From Benincasa hispida (lineage: Eukaryota > Streptophyta > Magnoliopsida > Cucurbitales > Cucurbitaceae): a stretch of DNA of 64,000 bases. The stretch's first letter is position 1; each line of letters opens with the position of its first letter. Below, piece by piece: positions 32,312-43,363 of this stretch. The notes under the pieces are model-generated. The model was given only the letters and a program-made list of their open reading frames with translations, did not search any database and was not told where the DNA came from. A program made the translations under genes and the position numbers. Location: contig NC_052353.1 in assembly GCF_009727055.1 (NCBI RefSeq), positions 40,300,830 to 40,364,829 on the forward strand, read 5' to 3'.

Positions 32312-34023
32312 TGATAACTGGTAGAAATATCAGTTATTATAAGCCTTTTATTTAGAATCATGAGGGCTAATAAGTAGAAAATGCGGTGATAATACTTAGC
32401 ATTTGCGAAAAATTGAGTTTTGCGTCAATTAGCACCTAAATCGTCACTGACCCCAATATTATGCGTTACACCATTCCAAAGTGTCTATTTTTGTAGCTAT
32501 CGAAGGAATCAAACGCATGCTTTTGAAATAAACAATCACAGACAAATGCATGCGCTGAAGCCAGGCAATCGCAAAGACAAACGTATGCGCTGAAAGTTGG
32601 ATCGCATGCATCCGTCGCATGGAAGTTGCGGTGATCGAATGTGTCCATTACACGAAAGATGCGGTGACCAAGCGAATGCGGTGATCATTTGGGAATTACG
32701 GCCATGGAGTGACAACCATAATAGAAGGACGATCGCAAGATGGGTAGAACGCATTGATGCTTCAGTTGAATCAAGCTCGAACGTATACCTTGGGAGTATC
32801 AATAAGATAAAACAATGTGACATTGCCCATACCGCGACAAAAGCATCAGTAAGCCATAACGCAATCATGATAGCAGTCGGCGTTTAAACTCTATAAATAG
32901 CCTTTGGACCTTCATTTCAAGACATCTGAACTTCTACCTTAAGGTAGAGGTTTGCGATCACAGATGAGAGCTTGAACAAGATTTTCAGTGAGAATTCTTC
33001 ACCTCCACAAACCAGACCGAGTGACGATCAGAGCTTTCGCTAAAGATAGAGCTTGAGAGAGACATCTCTACCATTCATCCATGGCACCACCGGCAACCTT
33101 GACGAAGAGTTCTTCATTTCTCTTTTAACCTCTATATTGTATTAATTTTTAGCTTAAGATATTAAGACAAAATGAAATCAATGCATCTCTTGATTCCTTC
33201 AATGACATCTTCTTCATCATCTTTATCTCTATCATTGCTTATCTTCAGCATTTATTTATCAAAAGTGATCGCATACTTAATCGTGTAGCCTAGAGATAGG
33301 ACGCATGTAGCTACCCACCAAGAGGTGTGCGCTGTGCGAGTATAGTGAGTAAATCCTCTTTGCTTGGTGAAAGGCTATAGCAACGCTTGTCTATGGGTTG
33401 TTGCATTGCTTGTCTATAAGTTAAATAGCCGCGTCTAACTACCTGAGAAGGTAAGAAATGGAACGCACTAAAGCAAATTTTGCATTGTTCCTAGAGATAG
33501 ACACTATCTTATACTCGATGCAACCATGCACTTTAGAGATATAGTCATGCGGCTGATCACCGAGAGGTGTGCGATGCGTTAGTGCAATGAGCTGGGATTA
33601 CTCAGGTGATTTAAGATAATAAACATTATTATGCGTTAATGGTTGTTATGTATCTACCTATTCTCATCGCAAGTCTTCTATTGCTCAATCTTTTTAGTTA
33701 GGAGTAGGAGTAGTGTGTAAATCCATTAAACTTTCTTCGCTTTATTTTTATTCATCGCCTCAAACGCATTACTTCATCAGCATTATTGAGTGACAAGTCC
33801 ATGTGTTCGACCTCAGATTACCCGAGAAACTTGCGTTCGCGTTATACTTGGCGCGAGCGTAAGAAAACTTGTGATAGGAACGCGTGGTCATTGCATACTA
33901 GATTAACGCATTTTCATTTCGACGCATGATCTCAGATGCATGGGCGCAAACGCATAAGCCATGTCTAACGCATGCTTGTATGTACAACCCCATCCGTTCC
34001 TCATAATAATTTTTCTACCAACA
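32312..34023 (+). repeat. Tat-like LTR 1
   Basis: 1,712 bp, TG...CA. A TATAAATA box at 32892-32899 marks the likely promoter. Open frames on both strands upstream of the box (32597-32887 +, 32536-32868 -) recur in the other two LTRs. By eye it is a few to several percent different from LTR 2 and LTR 3. Confidence 0.88.
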
Positions 34024-35105
34024 AGTTTTTAGCGTCGTTGCCAGGGACTTGGTAGCTAATGTTTTGTGAATTTTTTTGTATTTTCACAGGCACCCTTTCA
34101 ATCTTACGCGTATTGTAGATTGTGCGACCAAGCTGCAAACAATATTTGAAGTATAGGCAATGTGTTGAAAGTCAAATATTGACCCCGAGATAGAAAGGCT
34201 ATCTGTCGCATGAGCTAGAAGCAGTTTTAGGCGCATGTCAACCATCATACGTCCAACAATTGCTGGAAGCTCCAATGGTCAGGGCGAACCCCTTGACCCA
34301 AGTAGTTGAGAGCCATCTCCTGCATAGGAGACTCCTTGTGGTGACAACACTCCAATTTCTCCAGGGATATCTTCTACTCTATCTTTTACATGGCTTTCTT
34401 AGTTTAGTTTATTATTTTTATTTATTGTTATTTTGGATATGTGGCTGCTTCCTTGGTTGTGGTGTGTTTGCTCCTTGTAGGTGTGATAATAACTCTCCTC
34501 GGTGCGTAGTTACAACGGAAGAATCCTCTACATCCTTCAACGCATGGCTTCAATCGCATGAATTCCAACGCATTGTCATATTCTGCTTAAGGTTCCATTC
34601 TTGTTATCTTTTATGCCTTATCCTTTTGAAATTCTCTTTTTTGACTACAGTTCTTTGCGATGCATCTATAATGGTACAAATAATTCACCGTATCCACTAA
34701 CTAGTATCGCAAGGGTCTCCATACTTTTAATAGCTTCTTCAAATTGTGAAAGTCTATAGTTTTATTGTGGGCAAACCCTTGCTCAAACATTTGTTATCAC
34801 ATTCCTGTTGAGTTTGTTTTTAGCTTGCAGTGAGAACGCTGCCACCCTCTATGTTTTGGGGGGGTAGGGTGGCAATGGTCTCGGAGAATTGTGTTCATCA
34901 CATTGCGATCATTTTCATAAAAAAAAAAAAAAAAAAACTTTTGAAAATAATAGCTCCACTGTCAACGCAATGGGGAAACCCATGTTGATAAGAGTTGAGT
35001 TGTGAAAGGCACTTACCCGTAGTTGGATGTCCGCATGACACCCGTGGGGGCAAGCCAAAACGAAGGTAAGTCGCCAGGATCAACGCATAAGCGCAACTCC
35101 TCTGT
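34024..35105 (+). other. Internal region 1 of Tat-like element, non-coding, 3' end lost
   Basis: It matches 37155-38102 from the primer site through 'accctttcaatctta', 'gtccaacaattgctggaagc' and 'tgtcaacgcaatgggg', then breaks at a mate-pair adapter. The longest frame (34260-34700) is not conserved in the sister region, so I do not call a gene. Confidence 0.75.
34030..34047 (+). other. Primer-binding site 1, tRNA-Asp type, degenerate
   Basis: TAGCGTCGTTGCCAGGGA differs at three positions from the copy at 37161. It lies seven bases after LTR 1. Confidence 0.78.
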
Positions 35106-35143
35106 CTGTCTCTTATACACATCTAGATGTGTATAAGAGACAG
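35106..35143. other. Tn5/Nextera mate-pair junction adapter
   Basis: Perfect 38-bp palindrome of two 19-bp Tn5 mosaic ends. Its translation gives the contaminant peptides MCIRDR and SYTHLDVYKRQ. Confidence 0.98.
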
Positions 35144-35283
35144 AGCCTAGAGATAGGACGCATGTAGCAACCCACCGAAAGGTGTGTGTTGTGCGAGTAT
35201 AGTGAGTTAATCCTATTTGCTTGGTGAAAGGCTCTAGCAACGCTTGTCTATGGGATGCTGCATTGCTTGTCTATAAGTTAAGT
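35144..35283 (+). other. Chimeric LTR scrap between adapters
   Basis: 140 bp matching LTR interior around 33287-33425 (or 36417-36555), misplaced after internal-region sequence. Assembly debris. Confidence 0.85.
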
Positions 35284-35321
35284 CTGTCTCTTATACACAT
35301 CTAGATGTGTATAAGAGACAG
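35284..35321. other. Tn5/Nextera mate-pair junction adapter
   Basis: Perfect 38-bp copy of the same adapter. Confidence 0.98.
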
Positions 35322-35398
35322 TCATTTATCTTCATCGTTTATTTATCAAAGGTGATCGCATACTTAATCGTGTAGCCTAGAGATAGGACCCACTAGAC
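35322..35398 (+). other. Chimeric LTR scrap between adapters
   Basis: 77 bp matching LTR interior near 33234-33302, which in a real LTR precedes, not follows, the scrap at 35144-35283. Confidence 0.82.
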
Positions 35399-35436
35399 CT
35401 GTCTCTTATACACATCTAGATGTGTATAAGAGACAG
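35399..35436. other. Tn5/Nextera mate-pair junction adapter
   Basis: Perfect 38-bp copy. The 23 bases between it and LTR 2 match neither an internal region nor a polypurine tract. Confidence 0.98.
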
Positions 35437-35459
35437 GACCAACCGTCGCACACGATTGC

Positions 35460-37154
35460 TGATAACTGGCAGAAATGCCAGTTATTATAAGCCTTTTATT
35501 TAGAATCATGAGGGCTAATAAGTAGAAAATGCGGTGATAATACTTAGCATTTTCGAAAAATTGAGTTTTGTGTCGATTAGCACCTAAATCCTCACTAACC
35601 CCAATATTATGTGTTACTCTATGCCAAAGTGTCTATTTTTGTAGCTATCGCAGGAATCAAACACATGCATTTGAAATAAAAAATCGCAGAAAAACGCATA
35701 CGCTGAAGCCAGGCGATCGCAAAGAAAAACTCATGTGCTGAAAATTGGATCGCATGCATCCATCGCATGGAAGTTACGGTGATCGAATGCGTCCATTGCA
35801 CAGAATTTGCGGTGATCATTTGAGAATTGCGGCCACGGAGTGACAACCATAATAGAAGAACGATCGCAAGATGGGTAGAACGCGTTGATGCTTCGGCTGA
35901 ATCAAGCTCGGACGCATACCTTGGGAGTATCAACAAGATAAGACAATGTGACATTGCCCATACCGCGATAAAAGCATCAATGAGCCATAATGCAATCATG
36001 ATAGCTCTCGACGTTTAAACTCTATAAATAGCCTTTGGACCTTTATTTCGAGACATCCGAACTTCTGCCTCAAGCCAGTGGTTTGCGATCACAGATGAGA
36101 GCTTGAACAAGATTTTCAATCAGAATTCTTCACCTCCACAAACCAGACCTAGTGACTACCGGAGCTTTCGCCGGAGATAGAGCTCGAGAGAGACATCTCC
36201 ACCATTCATCCATGGCACCACCGGCAGTCTTGAAGCAGAGTTCTTCATTTCTCTTCTAATCTCTGTATTGTATTACATTTTAGCTTAAGATATTAAGACA
36301 AATTGAAATCAATGCATCTCCTGATTCATTCATTACCATCTTCTTCATCATCTTTATCTCTATCATTGCTTATCTTCAGCGTTTATTTATTAGATGCGAT
36401 CGCATACTTAATCATGTAGCCTAGAGGTAGGATGCATGTAGCTACCCACCGAGAGATGTGTATTGTGCGAGTATAGTGAGTTAATCCTATTTGCTTGGTG
36501 AAAGGCTCTAGCAACGTTTGTCTATGGGTTGTTGCATTGCTTGTCTATAAGTTAAATAATCGCGTCTAACTACCTGAGAAGATAAGAGATGGAATGCACT
36601 AAAGAAAAGTTTGCTTTGTTCCTAGAGATAGGCACAATCTTATGCGCGACACAACCATACACTATAGAGATATAGTCATGCGGTTGACCACTGAGAGGTG
36701 TGCGATGCGTTAGTGCAATGAGCTGGGATTACTCAGGCAATTTAAGATAATAAACATTATTATGCGTTAATGGTTGTTGTGTATCTACCTATTCTCATCG
36801 CAAGTCTTCTATTGCTCAATCTTTTTAGTTAGGAGTAGGAGTAGTGTGTAAATTCATTAAACTTTCTTCGCTTTATTTTTATTCATCGCCTCAAACGCAT
36901 TACTTCATCAGCATTATTGAGTGACAAGTCCCTGTGTTCGACCTCAGATTACCTGAGAAATTTGCGTTCGCGTTATACTTGGCGCGAGCGTAAGAAAACT
37001 TGTGATAGGAACGCGTGGTCATTGCATACTAGATTAACACATTTTCATTTCGACACATGATCTTACACACATGGGTGCAAACGCATAAGCCATGTCTAAC
37101 ACATGCTTGCATGTACAACCCCATCCGTCCCTAATAATAATTTTTCTACCAATA
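35460..37154 (+). repeat. Tat-like LTR 2
   Basis: 1,695 bp, starting TGATAACTGG and ending CCAATA (CA mutated to TA). TATAAATA at 36023-36030. Placement in this locus is doubtful because of the adapters upstream. Confidence 0.85.
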
Positions 37155-37160
37155 AGTTTT

Positions 37161-37178
37161 TGGCGCCGTTGCCGGGGA
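37161..37178 (+). other. Primer-binding site 2, tRNA-Asp type
   Basis: TGGCGCCGTTGCCGGGGA, the sequence typical of plant Tat/Athila Gypsy elements, lies six bases after LTR 2. Confidence 0.88.
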
Positions 37179-38513
37179 CTTGGTAGCTAATGTTTTGTGA
37201 AGTTTTTGTGTTTTCGCAGGCACCCTTTCAATCTTAGGCGTATTGTAGATTGTGCGACCAAGCTGCAAACTATATTTTAAGTATAGGCGATGCGTTGAAA
37301 GTCAAATATTGTCCTCAAGATAGAAATGGTATCTGTCGCATGAACTAGAAGCAGTTTTAGGCGCATGTCAACCATCATACGTCCAACAATTGCTGGAAGC
37401 TCCAATGGTCAGAGCGAGCCCCTTGACCCAAGCAGTTGAGAGCCATCTCCTGCATGGGAGACTCCTTGTTGTGACAACACTCCAATTTCTCCAGGGACGT
37501 CTTCTACTTTATCTTTTACATTGCTTTTTGTTTGTTATTTTTTGTTATTGATATGAGTACTTCTTTGGGGGCTTTCTCCTTGTGTCGATTACTCTCCTCG
37601 GTACGCAGTACAACGGAGATCTACTCTTCAAATGCATGTCATCGTTAGTTCAGCTTGTCGATGGTCTGCTTTTTCTTTCTTGTATCTTTATGCCTACCTT
37701 TTGATTCTTGCTGCATGGTTCTTTGCTTGCATCGTATATGTACAATAATTCTCTCTCTAATTGTTCTCGCAAGGGTTCATAATTTATCTTCTTCAAATTG
37801 TGAACGTCTATATTTATTGTGTGCAAACCTTGCTCACATTTGTTCTCACATTCCTGTGAGTTTGTTTTTAGCTGCCGTAGAGAACGTCACCCATCTCATT
37901 GAGGTGGCCCGTTTCGGAGATTGCTGTTCATCACATTATCATTTCCTTAAAAAACTTTTTGAATAATGCTCCACTGTCAACGCAATGGGGACATGTTATA
38001 AATTATTGTGAAGGCCTTACAGTAGTTAGATGTCCGATGACACCCGTTGGGCATCCAAACGAAGTATTGCAGGATCAACGCATAAGCACAACTTCTCTGT
38101 CTGGTGCAAGCCAAATTAAGCAAGGCATGAGTTGAGTTGAATATGGAATGCAACCGAGGTTGGATGCCCGCATGACACACGTGGAGGTAAGCCAAAACGA
38201 AGAGCGTAACCAGGTTCAACGCCGCATGCGAATAAGTAATCGCATAATCTGGAATTGTTTTGAACGAACGCATTCGCAAGAGCTGAACGCAAAGTTGCAG
38301 TGAATGAATAAAAAGTTTTTGAGCAAAGGCTTGCCGAATTTAACTTAGAAAAGATTTCTTTAGAGAAACAACTGAAGTGGAGGAGAGAATTGTGTCCATA
38401 GTTAGAGGCACGAGTAAATTATATTCTAAGAAGATGGTCATTGCAAAGAGACGTCGGAAGGTAAGTTAAGAATTTCTTGAGTATAACGAATGCTTGAGGA
38501 CAAACATGATTCT

Positions 38514-38525
38514 AAGTTTGGGGGG
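38514..38525 (+). other. Polypurine tract of Tat-like element
   Basis: AAGTTTGGGGGG directly precedes LTR 3, the usual form in Tat/Athila elements. Confidence 0.87.
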
Positions 38526-40233
38526 TGATAACTGGCAGAAATGCCAGTTATTATAAGCTTTTTATTTAAAACCATGAGGGCTAATAAGTAGAAAATGCAG
38601 TGGTAATACTTAGCATTTGCGAAAATTTGAATTTTGCGTCGATTAGCTCCTAAATCCTCACTGACCCCAATATTATGCGTTACTCCATGCCAAAGTGTCT
38701 ATTTTTGTAGCTATCGCAGGAATCAAACGCATGCGTTTGAAATAAGCAATCCAGACAAACACCTGCACTGAAGCCAGGCGATCGCAAAGACAAACGCATG
38801 CGCTGAAAATTAGATCACATGCATCCATCGCATGGAAGTTGTGGTGATCGAATGCATCCATTGCATGAAGGTTGCGGTGATCAAGAAGATGCTGTGATTA
38901 TTTGGGAATTATGGGCATGGAGTGACAACCATAATAGAAGGACGATCGCAAGATGGGTAGAATGCGTTGATGCTTCAGCTGAATCAAGCTCGGACGCATA
39001 CCTTGGGAGTATCAATAAGATAAGACGATGTGACATTGCCCATAATGCGACAAAAGCATCAGTGAGCCATAACGCAATCATGATAGCTCTCGTCGTTTAA
39101 ACTCTATAAATAGCCTTTGGACCTTTATTTCAAGACATCCGAACTTCTGCCTCAAGGCAGTGGTTTGTGTTCACAGATGAGAGCTTGAACAAGATTTTCA
39201 GTGAGAATTCTTCACCTCCACAAACTAGACCTAGTGACGACCGGAGCTTTCGCCGAAGATAGAGCTCAAAAGAGACATCTTCACCATTCACCCATGGCAC
39301 CACCGGCAGCCTTGACGCAGAGTTCTTCATTTCTTTTCTAACCTCTGTATTGTATTATATTTTAGCTTAAGATATTAAGACAAATTGAAATCAATGCATC
39401 TTTTGATTCCTTCAATTCCATCTTTTTCATCATCTTTATCTCTATCATTGCTTATCTTCAGCGTTTATTTATCAAAGGCGAATGCATACTTAATCGTGTA
39501 GCCTAGAGATAGGACGCATGTAACTACCCACTGATAGGTGTGCGTTGTGCGAATATAGTGAGTTAATCCTCTTTGCTTGGTCAAAGGCTGTAGCAACGCT
39601 TGTCTATGGGTTGTTGCATTGCTTGTCTATAAGTTAAATAGTCGCATCTAACTACCTGAGAAGATAAAAGATGGAACGCCCTAAAGCAAAGTCATTGTTC
39701 CTAGAGGTGGGCACAATCTTATGCTCAACACAACCATGCACTATAGAGATATAGTCATACGGCTGACCGCCGAGAGGTGTGCAATGTGTTAGTGCAACGA
39801 GCTGGGATTACTCGACCGATTTAAGATAATAAACATTATTATGCGTTAATGGTTGTTGTGTATCTACCTATTCTCATCGCAAGTTTTCTATTGCTCAATT
39901 TGTTTAGTTTGGAGTAGGAGTAGTGTGTAAATCCATTAAACTTTCTTCGCTTTATTTTTATTCATCGCCTCAAACACATTACTTCACCAGCATTATTGAG
40001 TGACAAGTCCCTGTGTTCGACCTCGGATTACCCAAAAAACTTGCGTTCGCGTTATACTTGGCGCGAGCGTAAGAAAATTTGTGATAGGAACGCGTGGTCA
40101 TTGCATACTAGATTAATGCATTTTCATTTCAACGCATGATCTTAGACACATCGGCACAAATGCATAAGCCATGTCTAACGCATGCTTGCATGTACAACCC
40201 CATCCGTCCCTAATAATAATTTTTCTACCAACA
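38526..40233 (+). repeat. Tat-like LTR 3
   Basis: 1,708 bp, TGATAACTGG to CCAACA, followed by CTACA, which matches the flank of LTR 1. TATAAATA at 39105-39112. Confidence 0.88.
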
Positions 40234-40765
40234 CTACACGATTGAGTAGCAAAGTCTATGCGATAGGCTTCATTTTACTAAACGATCGAGTCCATCATCT
40301 ATGCGATAGACAGCTTCATATCTCTCACTTACTCGATCGTCTACTCGATCGTATACCTCCTCTATTCCTCAAGCCAAGATCATACAGGGCCAACAACTCT
40401 TGGATTCTCACACGAGAATACCAAGATAACACTTGTGGTGGTGTTCTTACTCTATTCGTGAATCGAGTTGGACTCGATTGGGTTCGAGGAGTATCAAGTT
40501 GTTCGTGTTGTTGGTGGTCCGTTCGTTGCATTCAAGTGTTGCTGTTTTTGGACACATTGGACTTCATTTGAGGGATTCTTGAAGAATGGTTCTTCAAAGG
40601 TATGCATACTCTATCCCTTGAATCTTATTGTAACATGTTGTAATTTATGATTATGTATGACCTGTTAGTTTCCGTTTAAGACTGTAATTGTTTGTATTCA
40701 TTCGAATGGAATTTGGCACGATCCCTTCTATTGCTCATGGAAATCCTCTATTTTGGTTTTCTTCA
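40234..40765 (+). repeat. Copia LTR, + orientation, part 2
   Basis: Continues 31920-32311 after the Tat-like insertion ('cgattgagtagcaaagtc', 'ttctcacacgagaatacc', 'gtggtggtgttctta'). It ends GTTTTCTTCA, the counterpart of the LTR end at 20190. No primer site follows, so it is a 3' or solo LTR. The 129-codon frame 40182-40571 overlaps two different repeats and is not a gene. Confidence 0.72.
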
Positions 40766-41470
40766 GGCTTAAGTTAAAGTTTATCTTGTTTAGTGTGTGC
40801 TTAATCTATTGCTTGAATCCATCTGACAAATGGTTTAAGAAGAAACAACTAACTACTCTAGAGAGTAAGTGGTTGTGGAACTCATTAAGCAAAGAAAGAA
40901 GTAGCTTTAGAGATAAAGTTAACTTTTTGTCCAAAATTAACTTAAGTATGCGCCCTAGAGATAAGGCAAACATGGCATGAAACACTAAGAGGTGAGTTCT
41001 TCATTTTAGGAGTTAATGACATGAATGGATACTTATGCATTACTTAGGAGAATGTTAGTAAACCTTTTCAACCCTACCTTATTAACTGATTTTCATCCAT
41101 TTCAATGCACACTACTTTATTCGTGATTGCATCTCCATCACCAACACCATCATTTCACTACTCTACGCATCATCACCATCACACACCGCTCGATGCACAC
41201 CATTCATATAATTCATTATTTAGTCCGGTTTCACCTCACCATTAGTTTAGTTTTTCAATGCATGATAAACTGGAAGTACTATGAAATTCATTTAACCATT
41301 CCTAATTAAGTTATATCAAGTTCCCGTGTTCGACCCTGAACTCACTAGAAAACCCTAGTTAATCATACACTTGGGTTTAATTAGGAAAAACTTGTATTCA
41401 TTTCAGATTATTTGATTGACTAATATAATACACACGCAATGACTACTTTTATGCAACAATCTTAAGAAAC
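40766..41470 (+). repeat. Older Tat-like LTR fragment
   Basis: Weak but ordered similarity to the Tat-like LTRs: 'ccctagagataaggcaaacatg' versus 'gcctagagataggacgcatg', 'actaagaggtg', and 'ttcccgtgttcgaccctgaac' versus 'tccctgtgttcgacctcagat'. It is a different family member or a much older copy. Confidence 0.5.
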
Positions 41471-41484
41471 AGCGACCATCTATA

Positions 41485-42130
41485 TTTGATTTGGTGTTTG
41501 AATTAATTGGAGGAGTTAAACGTGCTTGGCCTTCAAAGGGTCAACTACCTAATGTTGATTTGACTATGAAAGGTGTTCTGTTGCATGAGATTGGCGTTAA
41601 GAACTGGTGTCTTTCACTCACAAGTCTAGTCTTTCTACTAGTCTTGCCAGTCTCCTTTATTAGATTGGAACTGGTGCTACTTTCAACTCTGGGTTATTTG
41701 TAATTAATCAGATCAAGCGCCTTATCAGTTCTCAGGCTACAAAGATTCCTTTGTGTTTTCCACGTCTCATTTGTGGAATTCTCTTGACTAAAAAAACCTG
41801 ACATTTTGACTGATCTCGATGTACCTGGCTCTATTCCTTCTACCATTTCCTTCGGTTATCAGCTGTACCAAGGCAAACATGTTCCTGATGTGGTTTAACC
41901 TGACATTCCTGATATTGAAAGTGGTCCATCTTAGGAGTTTCTTCAGACTCCCTGCGAGAAAAAAGACCATCCATGTTTTGGCCAATGAGTCTAAGGAACT
42001 TGGTATTGTACTGCAACTGGTATCTGCTAAAAAGGCTGAAATTGATGATATGCTAAATATTCTTCGCGGTAATACTGGTGGTTCTGATCATGGCGGCTGG
42101 GTCTAGGGGCCAGGATTTGGCGATGGATGA
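41485..42130 (+). pseudogene. Retroelement 'putative plant transposon protein'-like remnant
   Basis: A degraded frame reads FELIGGVKRAWPSKGQLPNV and GVLLHEIGVKNW at 41491-41600. After shifts come FVINQIKRLIS, IPLCFPRLICGILL and further blocks to about 42100. By memory this resembles the plant domain of unknown function called putative plant transposon protein, often found beside retroelement genes; in SIRE-type Copia an extra frame lies between pol and the 3' LTR. Here it sits directly before a polypurine tract and LTR at 42410, consistent with that position. No pol is present upstream. It has several stops and shifts. The assignment is tentative and the function unknown. Confidence 0.5.
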
Positions 42131-42156
42131 TAGTTGATGCTTCTTTCTTAACTGAC

Positions 42157-42187
<31 letters not shown>

Positions 42188-42396
42188 TGGTTGTTATCCC
42201 TTCTTTTTTAAGTTTGTCAAAAAGGGGAGTTGTTAGTGGTTGCTAGTTTTGGTTTTGCTCTTTCTTTGGTTGTTGATAGACTTACTTTACTTCTGTTTCA
42301 TTTGTTTTGTACATGACAATTTATGTTGAAGCAAGGGTTGTTTTCTCTTCTATTATGAGGATGCTATTAGCTTTTTCATAGCTTAAAAAATATTGT

Positions 42397-42409
42397 CAAA
42401 GAGGAAGTT
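42397..42409 (+). other. Polypurine tract before Copia LTR
   Basis: CAAAGAGGAAGTT lies directly upstream of the LTR start TGTAACACTG. Confidence 0.6.
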
Positions 42410-43363
42410 TGTAACACTGTGTGTTGCCAATATTTATTTAAGGCTAGCAGATGTTATCTGGGTTATCTCTGCATTTGGTCTATCTGGTGAAGGGTTATTT
42501 TTTGGAAATATTATCTTTGTGAAATATTTTCCTTATGTGGAATAACTTGTCTCTTGCAGATCCTTTCCTACTCTATGCACGAGTATTTTTGGAAGGTAGG
42601 ATTGCTCTTCCTTGTACCCATTATGCATATTTAAGGGCTCCTCGTAGTGAATTTCGGGTTGGCCGTTCTGAAAAATAGATTTGAAGAGTCGTGTGTCTTG
42701 TGAAAATTCTTTCTTCATAAGTGTTTGTTTTATCTATCTTTGAAGGTGTGGAAGATTGTTTTACTGTGAGGTTGGAGACATACTCCAAGTCGGTTGAGTG
42801 TTTCATTTATATACTTCTTGAGAAGGGATTCTCAAGCTTAGAGAGAACCTAAGCTAAACAAGCAAAGTGATCTTTTCTTGAAAGGGAAAGATAGTGCAAG
42901 TGAGAAGGAGTCTCACGACTTTAGGGGAACTTAAGTCTTGCCAAGAGGGAGTCCTAGTCTTAGCGGGAGTCTAAGATATTTTTCACTGATATCATTGGTT
43001 TCGGGGAGCCTAAGCATTTGAGAGATGGAGTCTCACATTTAGGGGGAGCCTAGGTGATCGGTTGAGTGGTTAAGCTCTATAGAAGTTACTGTAATTGAGT
43101 TGTCACTATAGATAAGTACTATATTGTAATTGCTTATCACTGATATTAGTGAAGTTATCTTTCCTGAGTATCCTACCCCCAGACGTAGGTGTTATTCATC
43201 GAATCGGGTTAACAATTTTTTATGTTCATTCTGTGTGTTCTTTATTCTTGTTGAATGTTTTGTAGAGTGCTATGACATTGCTCATAACATTATTCATCAT
43301 GTGATAGGTACTTCCACATATTTTTCATTAAATACACATACAGTTTCATCTCAAAGTTAATTG
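42410..43363 (+). repeat. 3' LTR of SIRE-like Copia
   Basis: Starts TGTAACACTGTGTGTTG and matches 31351-31919. The end is placed near 'ttcatctca' at about 43363 from TG...CA logic and could be off by tens of bases. Purine-rich 'gggagtc/agcctaag' strings recur at 42890-43050. Confidence 0.65.

Larger units (their letters stand above)
37155..38525 (+). other. Internal region 2 of Tat-like element, non-coding
   Basis: 1,371 bp from LTR 2 to LTR 3 with primer site, no gag or pol frame, and an ending of 'gcttgaggacaaacatg' plus polypurine tract. Compared with 34380-35100, the part 37510-38100 is shorter and lacks many single bases, as if poorly polished. Confidence 0.78.
32312..40233 (+). mobile_element. 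Non-autonomous Tat/Athila-like Gypsy element, assembled with three LTRs
   Basis: The LTRs are 32312-34023, 35460-37154 and 38526-40233 (about 1.7 kb each, starting TGATAACTGG and ending ..CCAACA). CTACA flanks the whole block (32307-32311 and 40234-40238). After each of the first two LTRs lies an Asp-type primer site, and before the third a polypurine tract. Internal regions of about 1.4 kb have no gag or pol, so it would need enzymes from a relative. The first internal region ends in three laboratory adapters (35106-35436), and no polypurine tract precedes the middle LTR. The true locus is probably a single LTR-internal-LTR element, or differs in another way. Confidence 0.85.

Noticed and set aside
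34260..34700. 146-codon + frame in Tat-like internal region 1
   Set aside because: The sister region at 37400-37900 does not keep the frame; no gag or other domain is recognisable.
34898..35240. Minus-strand open frames of 74-75 codons containing MCIRDR or YTHLDVYKRQ
   Set aside because: These peptides are translations of the Nextera adapter, so the frames are artefacts.
40182..40571. 129-codon + frame
   Set aside because: Spans the boundary between a Tat-like LTR and a Copia LTR; chance frame across a transposon junction.
41127..41309. His-rich peptide suggested by 'catcaccatcacacacc'
   Set aside because: Short frame in an old Tat-like LTR fragment; simple-sequence effect, no metal-binding gene implied.
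42155..42191. Poly-T/(GT)n run as a regulatory element
   Set aside because: Simple repeat in decayed retroelement DNA; nothing nearby to regulate.
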